Source: ZC4RG17 sp036380875 | GTDB taxonomy: Bacteria; Actinomycetota; Acidimicrobiia; Spongiisociales; ZC4RG35 | Reading direction: 5' to 3' | Assembly (NCBI GenBank): GCA_036380875.1 | Contig: DASVDX010000080.1 | Location: 1 to 64,000 of the forward strand | DNA length: 64,000 nt | Shown: positions 58,111 through 64,000 of the stretch, piece by piece | Position numbering within the stretch: the first letter of the stretch is position 1 | Layout: each line of letters begins with the position of its first letter | Notes under the pieces: generated by a model | Databases searched by the model: none | The model's input: the letters and a program-made list of their open reading frames with translations, nothing else | What the model was told of the DNA's origin: nothing | Position numbers and translations under genes: made by a program

Positions 58111-60618
58111 GTGAGTGAGTTTCCATCCAGCGCACAGGTCGTGGTCATCGGGGCCGGGATCGTCGGCAACAGCGTGGCGTACCACCTCGCCGAGAAGGGG
58201 TGGAAGGACATCGTCCAGATCGACAAGGGCCCCCTCCCCAACCCGGGTGGTTCCACCGGCCACGCTTCCAACTTCATCTTCCCGGTGGACCACGGCAAGG
58301 AACTGACCTTCCTCACCCTCGAGTCGCAGCGCCAGTACGAGGAGATGGGCGTCAACACCACCTGCGGCGGCATCGAGGTGGCGCGCACACCCGAGCGCAT
58401 GGAGGAGTTGCGGCGGCGCATGAGCTCGGCCAAGGCCTGGGGCATCGAGGCCTCCCTCCTCACCCCGGCCGAGGTGAAGGAGTTGGTGCCGTTCATCGAG
58501 GAGTCGGTCATCCTCGGCGGCTTCTACACCCCGTCCGTGTCGGTGGTCGACTCGTTGCGGGCTGGCACGATCATGCGCGAGCGCGCCCAGGAGAAAGGCG
58601 CCCTGGCGACCTTCCCCAACACCGAGGTGCTCGACATCGAGGTCGACAAGGGACATGTCAAGGCGGTGGTGACGGACAAGGGTCGGATCGAAGCCGACTA
58701 CGTGGTGGTGGCATGCGGTGTCTGGTCGCCGCGGATCGCCGCCATGGCAGGAGCCACGATCCCGCTCACGCCGGCAGTCCATCAGATGATCGATGTCGGG
58801 CCGATCCCCATCCTGGCCGCAACCGGCAATGAGATCGGCTACCCGATCATCCGGGACATGGACACGTTCATGTACGAACGCCAGACTGCCGGCTCGATGG
58901 AGATCGGCTCCTACGCCCACCGGCCGATCTTCCACGATCCGAACGAGATCCCCTCCATCGAGGAGGCGAGGCTGTCGCCCACGGAGTTGCCGTTCACGGC
59001 GGACGACTTCGACCCGCAGCTGGAGGACGCCCTAGAGCTGATGCCCTCGATTCTCGAAGGCGCCGAGATCAAGTACGCCATCAACGGGCTCCTTTCGCTC
59101 ACCCCCGACGGCATGCCCCTGCTCGGCGAGACCGTCGAGGTGGAGGGCCTGTGGTCGGCGGCGGCCGTGTGGATCAAGGAGGGGCCCGGCACAGGCAAGC
59201 TGGTGGCCGAGTGGATGACCGACGGGTACCCCGAACTCGACCCGCACCAGTCCGACATCGCCCGCTTCTACGACTACGCCCGGACCCGTCACCACATCCG
59301 GGCGCGGTGCGCCGAGCATTTCAACAAGACCTACGGCATCGTCCATCCCCGTGAGCAGTGGGAGTCGGAGCGGAACATCCGCCTCGCTCCGTTCCACAGC
59401 CGTACCGAGGCGCTCGGTGCCGTCTACTTCCAGGCGGGCGGATGGGAACGACCCCATTGGTACGAGTCGAACGCCCCGCTGGTGGAGGAGTACGGGGTGA
59501 AGGATCGGCCCCACGAGTGGGATCGCCGCTGGTGGTCGCCGATCTCCACGGCGGAGCACCTCGCCCTCCGCGAGCGGGTGGGGATGGTCGACCTGTCGGC
59601 GTTCGCCATCTTCGACATCACCGGGCCGGGAGCTCTCGACTACATCCAGCGGCTGACCGTCAACCAGTGCGACCGCCCGGTCGGGTCGGCCATCTACACG
59701 CCGCTGCTCACTCCTCAGGGTGGCTTTCGCGCCGACCTGACGGTGATGCGGCTCGGCGAGGACCACTTCCGGGTCGTCACCGGCGCCTTCGACGGTCCCC
59801 GGGATGCCTATTGGTTCAGAAAGCATCTTCCCGACGACGGCTCCGTCGTGTTCACGGACCGGACTTCGTCGTTCACGACGATCGGAGTCTGGGGCCCGCG
59901 GGCTCGGGCGCTCGTGGAGTCGCTCACGAACGACGACATCTCCGACGGCGCCTTCCCCTACGCCACGTGCCGCCAGGTGACATTCGGGTCGCTGATCGCC
60001 ACGATGCTCCGCATCTCCTATGTCGGCGAGTCGGGGTGGGAGATCTACGTGCCGATCGAACGCGGAACCCAGATGTGGGACATGCTGTGGGAGGCCGGCC
60101 GGGAGCACGGCGTCGTCCCGGTCGGCGCCGGAGTCTACGGGACCAGCGCCCGCCTGGAGAAGGGCTACCGCCTGATGGGCGCCGAACTGCAGTCGGAGTA
60201 CAACCCGGTCGAGGCGGGCCTCGACCGCCCGCGGGTGAAGTCGGTGGACTTCATCGGGAAAGAGGCCTACCTCGAGGCACGGGAGGCGGGTCCGGCGGCG
60301 CGGCTGTGCACGTTCACCGTCGACGACCACACCTCACCACGTGACGGCATCGCCCGCTACATGACCGGAGGGGAGCCGATCCTCACGACCGATGGCGAGC
60401 GGATCGTCGACTCGAAGGGCCGCCCCTCGTATGTCACGAGTGCCGGGGCGGGTCCGTCCCTGGGAAAGTACCTCCTGATGGGGTACCTGCCCGCCGAGCT
60501 CGCCGAGGAGGGTGCCCGGTTCGTCGTCCGGTACATGAATGAGGACTATCCGATCACTGTCGCCCGGGTCGGCTCGAAGCCGCTGTTCGACCCCGATGAC
60601 GAGCGGATGAAGGGCTGA
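58111..60618 (+). CDS. Dimethylglycine/sarcosine dehydrogenase-like flavoprotein with GcvT domain
   Basis: This 835-residue protein has an N-terminal DAO domain (VVVIGAGIVGNSVAYHLAEKG; GGSTGHASNF, where His may carry covalent FAD; about 1-385), a short FAO_M linker, a GcvT folate domain (about 430-735; ALDYIQRLTVNQCDRPVG, RISYVGESGWEIYVP) and a GcvT C-terminal barrel (about 735-835). DMGDH and SARDH have this order, and pass electrons to ETF while loading formaldehyde onto THF. GTG 58111 follows GGAGGGTGAG. ETF genes lie directly downstream. Confidence 0.92.
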   Translation: MSEFPSSAQVVVIGAGIVGNSVAYHLAEKGWKDIVQIDKGPLPNPGGSTGHASNFIFPVDHGKELTFLTLESQRQYEEMGVNTTCGGIEVARTPERMEELRRRMSSAKAWGIEASLLTPAEVKELVPFIEESVILGGFYTPSVSVVDSLRAGTIMRERAQEKGALATFPNTEVLDIEVDKGHVKAVVTDKGRIEADYVVVACGVWSPRIAAMAGATIPLTPAVHQMIDVGPIPILAATGNEIGYPIIRDMDTFMYERQTAGSMEIGSYAHRPIFHDPNEIPSIEEARLSPTELPFTADDFDPQLEDALELMPSILEGAEIKYAINGLLSLTPDGMPLLGETVEVEGLWSAAAVWIKEGPGTGKLVAEWMTDGYPELDPHQSDIARFYDYARTRHHIRARCAEHFNKTYGIVHPREQWESERNIRLAPFHSRTEALGAVYFQAGGWERPHWYESNAPLVEEYGVKDRPHEWDRRWWSPISTAEHLALRERVGMVDLSAFAIFDITGPGALDYIQRLTVNQCDRPVGSAIYTPLLTPQGGFRADLTVMRLGEDHFRVVTGAFDGPRDAYWFRKHLPDDGSVVFTDRTSSFTTIGVWGPRARALVESLTNDDISDGAFPYATCRQVTFGSLIATMLRISYVGESGWEIYVPIERGTQMWDMLWEAGREHGVVPVGAGVYGTSARLEKGYRLMGAELQSEYNPVEAGLDRPRVKSVDFIGKEAYLEAREAGPAARLCTFTVDDHTSPRDGIARYMTGGEPILTTDGERIVDSKGRPSYVTSAGAGPSLGKYLLMGYLPAELAEEGARFVVRYMNEDYPITVARVGSKPLFDPDDERMKG

Positions 60619-60628
60619 AAGGTCGGGT

Positions 60629-61378
60629 GTGAGGATCCTCGTCTGCGTCAAGCGGGTGCCGGCCCCGGGGGCCAAGATCGCCCTCACCGCCGACGGGCGG
60701 GCGATCGAAACCTCCCATCTGTCGTTCACCACCAGTCCGCACGAGGAGTGCGCGGTCGAAGCGGCCATCCAACTCGAAGAGGCCCACGGCGGGATCGTCG
60801 AAGTGCTGACCCTGGGGCCGCCGGAGGCGGAGGAGCAGTTGCGGTATGCCGCCTCGGTCGGCGCCGACGGGGCGACCCTCGTCCCGACGGACGGCTCAGA
60901 CGTCGATCCCCAGGCCACCGCCTCGGGTCTCCTGTCGGCGATCCGAGCTCTCGAGTCGGACGGCGTGTTCGACCTGATCCTCTTCGGCAACGAATCTGCC
61001 GACGCCGGCAACTTCCAGGTCGGAATCCGCGTTGCCCACGGGCTGGGACGTCCGGTGGTGTCTGGGATCAAGGGAATCGAGATCGACGGGGACACGGCGG
61101 TCGCCCGGAGGGAGACGCCCACCGGCTTCGAGGTCTATCGGCTGCCCCTCCCGGCGGTGTTGGCTGTCAAGGAAGGCATTGCCCTACCCCGATACCCCAC
61201 GCTGGCGGGGCGGCTGAAGTCGAAGAAGCTCGAGATCCGTCGCCACGAGACGGAACTCACCCCGGGAGGGCAACGCATGATCCGGTTCGAGTCTCCGCCC
61301 GAGCAGGAGTCCCGTACCGAGATACTGCCCGACGCCGCCGCCGTGGTGGACGTGCTGGAGAGGCTGGGGGTCCTATGA
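60629..61378 (+). CDS. etfB: Electron transfer flavoprotein beta subunit
   Basis: This 249-residue subunit starts GTG (VRILVCVKRVPAPG after the start codon) and has the AMP/FAD-fold pattern CVKRVPAPGAKI, TTSPHEECAVEAAIQLEE and LILFGNESADAGNFQVGIRVAHGLGRP. The C-terminal LAGRLKSKK and final helix are typical. It forms a dimer with EtfA and carries electrons from the dehydrogenase to the quinone pool through ETF:quinone oxidoreductase, which is not in the window. It overlaps etfA by four bases. Confidence 0.94.
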   Translation: MRILVCVKRVPAPGAKIALTADGRAIETSHLSFTTSPHEECAVEAAIQLEEAHGGIVEVLTLGPPEAEEQLRYAASVGADGATLVPTDGSDVDPQATASGLLSAIRALESDGVFDLILFGNESADAGNFQVGIRVAHGLGRPVVSGIKGIEIDGDTAVARRETPTGFEVYRLPLPAVLAVKEGIALPRYPTLAGRLKSKKLEIRRHETELTPGGQRMIRFESPPEQESRTEILPDAAAVVDVLERLGVL

Positions 61379-62322
61379 GCGTCCTTGTGTTGATCGACCA
61401 CGACCGAGGAGACGTCACCGAGGTCGCCCTTCAAGCTGTCACTCTGGCCAAGACGGTGGCCGAACGGCTCGGGACCGCGCTCGAGGCGGTCGTGATCGGC
61501 CCGGAACCGCCCCAGGTCGGAGGCGTAGAGCGGGTATGGCACATCACCCATCCGCTGCTCGACGACTACACGCCGGGCGGCTTCGGTGAAGTCCTCGCCC
61601 AACTCATCGCCCAGGAGATGCCGGCGGCGGTGGTCGCTCCTGGCACCGATCGCGGCAACGAGGTCCTCGCTCACGTCGCGGCCCTCCTGGATCTCCCGAT
61701 GGTGGCCAACGTGGCCGCGGTGGAGCCTTCCGGCGACGTCTGGTCGTTGCAGCGGGTTCGGTGGGGCGGCAGCCTCCTGGAGCGGGCCGAATTGGAGGCG
61801 GCGGTGCGCCTCGTTTCGGCGGCGGCACATGCGTTCCCGCCCGCGCCGGCGGAGGGTTCGGCCCCGGTGCAGGAGTTCCAGCCGACCCTCGAGGAGAGCC
61901 AGGTCCTCGACCGCGTGGCGGAGCGAGTCACGGTCGAAGAGGGAATCACCCTCGCCACCGCTCCGGTCGTCGTCTCGGGCGGTCGGGGAGTGGGCGGCCC
62001 GGAGGGATTCGCCCCGCTGGAGGAGCTCGCCGCCCTGTTGGGCGGGGCGGTCGGCTGCTCGCGTGTCGCCACCAACAACGGGTGGCGCCCCCACTCCGAC
62101 CAGGTCGGCCAAACAGGGACGCGGGTGGCCCCCGATGTCTACATCGCCTGCGGCATCTCCGGAGCCATCCAGCACTGGGTCGGGATGATGGCCTCGAAGA
62201 ACGTCATCGCCATCAACACCGACCCCGAGGCGCCGATGGTCACCAAAGCGGACTACGCCGTGATCGGCGACGTGGCCGAGGTGGTGCCGGCGATCGTCGA
62301 AGAGATCAGACGCCGTCGCTGA
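61375..62322 (+). CDS. etfA: Electron transfer flavoprotein alpha subunit
   Basis: This 315-residue subunit has the EtfA FAD-binding C-terminal half: VVSGGRGVGGPEGF, LEELAALLGGAVGCSRVATNNGW, VGQTGTRVAPDVYIACGISGAIQHWVGM and AINTDPEAPMVTKADYAVIGD. The N-terminal half folds with EtfB. It starts at ATG 61375 inside the etfB stop. The gene is the last of the dehydrogenase operon; a separate promoter and riboswitch follow. Confidence 0.95.
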   Translation: MSVLVLIDHDRGDVTEVALQAVTLAKTVAERLGTALEAVVIGPEPPQVGGVERVWHITHPLLDDYTPGGFGEVLAQLIAQEMPAAVVAPGTDRGNEVLAHVAALLDLPMVANVAAVEPSGDVWSLQRVRWGGSLLERAELEAAVRLVSAAAHAFPPAPAEGSAPVQEFQPTLEESQVLDRVAERVTVEEGITLATAPVVVSGGRGVGGPEGFAPLEELAALLGGAVGCSRVATNNGWRPHSDQVGQTGTRVAPDVYIACGISGAIQHWVGMMASKNVIAINTDPEAPMVTKADYAVIGDVAEVVPAIVEEIRRRR

Positions 62323-62339
62323 CTCTTCCGCGGAATCCC

Positions 62340-62368
62340 TTCGCACAGATCCGCCTCTCTGGTAGCGT
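62340..62368 (+). promoter_or_regulatory. Weak candidate promoter before the SAM-II element
   Basis: TTCGCA (62340-62345) and TAGCGT (62363-62368) are 17 bases apart. Transcription from it would start near 62375, at the first base of the aptamer. The hexamers are poor matches, so confidence is low. Confidence 0.35.
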
Positions 62369-62373
62369 GTCCG

Positions 62374-62425
62374 GTGCGCCGATTTGATCGTCCAGCTTGC
62401 GGGCGCGAAACAAGTGCAGCTAAAG
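62374..62425 (+). ncRNA. SAM-II-like riboswitch aptamer
   Basis: The stretch has a P1 stem (GCGCC at 62376-62380 with GGCGC at 62402-62406), a loop with GATTTGATCG, then TTGCG (62397-62401) that can pair with TGCAG (62415-62419) as in the SAM-II pseudoknot, and the conserved 3' GCAGCTAAA. The order and spacing match the known SAM-II (metX) aptamer. A homocysteine methyltransferase gene follows, as expected for a SAM-sensing switch. SAM-II is usually found in Alphaproteobacteria, so presence here is unusual. Confidence 0.6.
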
Positions 62426-62446
62426 CGGCGGTCTGAAGCAGATGCC

Positions 62447-62468
62447 TGGCCGCCTCTTGGGGCGGCCG
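62447..62468 (+). terminator. Expression-platform terminator of the SAM-II-like leader
   Basis: GGCCGCC (62448-62454) pairs with GGCGGCC (62461-62467), extended by one T-G pair, around a TCTTGG loop and followed by GCTCTTTCG. GGCGG (62427-62431), just after the aptamer, can alternatively pair with CCGCC (62450-62454), giving an antiterminator. The layout fits SAM-dependent transcription termination. Confidence 0.55.
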
Positions 62469-62528
62469 CTCTTTCGAGCGAGCCACCTCACCGCACCGAC
62501 GATCGACGTCGACAAAGGAGGTGGGCGC

Positions 62529-63533
62529 GTGAACGATCGATGTACGACCTTCGAGACACTCCTCGCCACCCGTCCTGTCCTGGTGGCCGACGGAGCGATG
62601 GGCACCACCTTGTTCTCGCTCGGCCTCGCCGGTGGCGGATGCCCGGAGCTCTTGAACGTCGAGCACCCTGAGCTCGTTTTTCAGGTCCACGAGCAGTTCA
62701 TCGCTGCCGGGGCCGACATCGTCCTCACGAACACGTTCGGCGGTAACTCTCGCCGGCTCGCCCTCCACCGTCTCGAAGACCGCGTTGCCGAGCTCAACGC
62801 CGCCGCCGTCCGCATCGCCCGCCAGGCAGCCGAGGCTGCCGGCCGACCAGTGGCCGTGGCGGGAAGCATCGGTCCCACCGGCGACCTGTTCGAACCCCTC
62901 GGCCCGCTCACCCACGAGGAGGGAGTGGCCGTGTTCGCGGAGCAAGCCCGTGCTCTGGTGGAGGCGGGGGTCGACGTCCTGTGGATCGAGACGATCTCGT
63001 CCTGGCAAGAGTTGAACGCCGCCACCGAGGCCGCTTCCCAGTTCGGCGTCCCGGTCAGCGCCACCCTCAGTTTCGACACCAATGGCCGCACGATGATGGG
63101 CATCTCCGGCACCCAACTCGGGGAGTGGTGGAAGGCGAGCCCTCACGCTCCGCTCACGGTCGGGGCCAACTGCGGGATCGGACCCGGCGACGCCGTCTCC
63201 GTCGCTCTCGACGTCACCGAGGTGGCTCCCACCGCCGCCGTCATCGTCAAGGCGAATTGCGGCATGCCCCTCTATCAGACCGATGCCCTCGTCTACCCGG
63301 TGGGTCCCGACCGGATGGCCGACTATGTCGAGTTGGCCGTGCGATCGGGGGCGCGCATCATCGGCGCCTGCTGTGGCTCGACACCCGACCACATCGCCGC
63401 TATCCGCCATGCCGTCGATGCCGGGGTCAGCGGTGAGCGACCCAGCCACGTCGAGATCGAAGAACGTCTCGACGCCACGCCGGTGAGCGCCGCCGCTCCG
63501 GGGCGGCGGGGCAACCGTCGGCGGGCCGGCTAG
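62529..63533 (+). CDS. Homocysteine S-methyltransferase (BHMT/MetH N-terminal family)
   Basis: This 334-residue barrel transfers a methyl group to homocysteine to give methionine. It has VADGAMGTTLFSLGL, TNTFGGNSRRLALH, GSIGPTGDLFEPLG, GANCGIGPGD and GACCGSTPDHIAA; Cys215, Cys281 and Cys282 match the zinc triad of BHMT (Cys217, Cys299, Cys300). The methyl donor could be betaine, S-methylmethionine or a corrinoid. AAGGAGGT at 62515-62522 is a strong ribosome site before GTG 62529. The SAM-II-like leader precedes it. It meets pabC tail to tail with a 4-base overlap. Confidence 0.93.
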   Translation: MNDRCTTFETLLATRPVLVADGAMGTTLFSLGLAGGGCPELLNVEHPELVFQVHEQFIAAGADIVLTNTFGGNSRRLALHRLEDRVAELNAAAVRIARQAAEAAGRPVAVAGSIGPTGDLFEPLGPLTHEEGVAVFAEQARALVEAGVDVLWIETISSWQELNAATEAASQFGVPVSATLSFDTNGRTMMGISGTQLGEWWKASPHAPLTVGANCGIGPGDAVSVALDVTEVAPTAAVIVKANCGMPLYQTDALVYPVGPDRMADYVELAVRSGARIIGACCGSTPDHIAAIRHAVDAGVSGERPSHVEIEERLDATPVSAAAPGRRGNRRRAG

Positions 63534-64000
63534 GCCAATACGGCCTCCTCCCAGCCGCGCACCGAGTTGAGCCGGGCGAAGCCGGTGGCGTGCCGGAGAT
63601 CGTCGACCGTCAGCCGCGCCTCTCGCAATTCCCCCGCGGCTAGACGGGCGGCGCGCTCAGTCCCCGGGAGCAGCCCGGAGTCGACCGGGGGCGTCAGCCA
63701 TTCGCCGTCGATGCAAACGGCCAGGTTGCCGATCGTGGTCTCGGTCACCTCCCTGTCCTGGTTCCACAGCACCACGTCGTCGGCTTCGGGATGCCGGACC
63801 CGGGCTTCGTCGTAGGTGCGGCGCACCGTCGTCTTGTGGCGCAGGAAAGGGTCGTGACGGTCGATCGGCCGATCGTCGAGGACCAGGCGGACGGGCGAAA
63901 CCCGCGGCGTGAGGTCGGCCACCTCCACCTCCACCCAGCCGTCCCGGTCGATCAGGATGCGCAGGCGGCCCGGATCGACTCGGTCCTTCGTCGCTCGGCT
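63530..64000 (-). CDS. Class IV aminotransferase domain (PabC-like), partial
   Basis: The frame is open from the right edge to a TAG at 63532, so only the C-terminal 156 residues are present. HKTTVRRTYDEAR, DVVLWNQDREVTETTIGNLAV, TPPVDSGLLPGTERAARLA and ARLNSVRGWEEAVLA are the pattern of aminodeoxychorismate lyase domains, including those fused to the C-terminus of PabB. Whether it is fused here cannot be seen. It would act in folate (p-aminobenzoate) synthesis, a plausible neighbour for the one-carbon genes. Confidence 0.85.
   Translation of the reverse strand, partial: SRATKDRVDPGRLRILIDRDGWVEVEVADLTPRVSPVRLVLDDRPIDRHDPFLRHKTTVRRTYDEARVRHPEADDVVLWNQDREVTETTIGNLAVCIDGEWLTPPVDSGLLPGTERAARLAAGELREARLTVDDLRHATGFARLNSVRGWEEAVLA

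Noticed and set aside
62374..62425. SAM-I, SAM-IV or SAH riboswitch as alternative reading of the leader.
   Set aside because: The element is too small, and no four-way junction or SAH-type GC-rich central block is present. The AGCTAAA end and the loop pairing fit SAM-II better; SAM-V remains a close alternative.

Overview
This is a 64 kb stretch of GC-rich chromosome from an actinobacterium. The lineage markers are a WhiB iron-sulfur regulator (31232-31510), the mismatch endonuclease NucS (26413-27078), a DUF222/HNH 13E12-type gene (1-1056), frequent GTG starts and dense 1-bp or 4-bp gene overlaps. A caa3 oxidase, beta-oxidation and ETF genes indicate aerobic respiration. Placement near the Acidimicrobiia is an inference from general gene content. 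I see no tRNA, rRNA, CRISPR array, transposase or prophage genes. No gap without a gene exceeds about 240 bp.

Layout. 1-1056: DUF222/HNH gene cut by the left edge. 1107-7264: caa3 cytochrome oxidase (ctaC, ctaD, ctaE, subunit IV) divergent from ctaB, a 33-residue membrane peptide and lgt. 7271-8528: a DAHP synthase-chorismate mutase fusion preceded by a promoter, a Phe/Tyr-rich leader peptide and a terminator/antiterminator pair. 8532-14285: complete seven-gene Mrp Na+/H+ antiporter operon. 14374-31510: mostly single housekeeping genes (carboxylate-amine ligase, Tag, molybdopterin oxidoreductase, 5'-3' exonuclease, Mut7-C protein, FAD oxidoreductase, NhaA, aldolase, MFS, NucS, TrmL, peptidases, acyl-CoA dehydrogenase, WhiB). 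31606-40898: DsbA-like, cysteine-desulfurase-like, GNAT, MetY, CoA-binding, VanW, oxoamine synthase and histidine kinase genes. 40895-50674: rpoB-rpoC with two upstream promoters, then nfeD and slipin.

50682-63533 is the most interesting part: two divergent operons that together look like an aerobic, cobalamin-dependent pathway for demethylating a quaternary amine. The leftward operon encodes a corrinoid protein, a DUF1638 protein, a small PF13769-like protein, a methyl-THF:corrinoid methyltransferase, a RamA-like [2Fe-2S] corrinoid reactivase, a non-pyrrolysine MttB-family methyltransferase and a MetF-like reductase; a hydroxyisourate hydrolase follows. The rightward operon encodes a dimethylglycine/sarcosine dehydrogenase-GcvT fusion and ETF beta and alpha. 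A homocysteine S-methyltransferase follows, behind a leader that closely resembles a SAM-II riboswitch with a terminator. The divergent region carries two near-identical copies of a 22-bp element facing each other, one in front of each operon. Glycine betaine, or a related betaine, is the simplest substrate hypothesis: the MttB system removes the first methyl group to THF, the DMGDH-like enzyme oxidatively removes the next ones to ETF and THF, and the homocysteine methyltransferase ties the route to methionine.

Other signals: two inverted copies of a dispersed intergenic repeat of about 180 bp (27154-27339 and 35761-35935), the first forming the 3' end of trmL; an Asn in RpoB at the position of E. 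coli Ser531; and a structured leader before the oxoamine synthase gene. The window ends inside a PabC-like gene.
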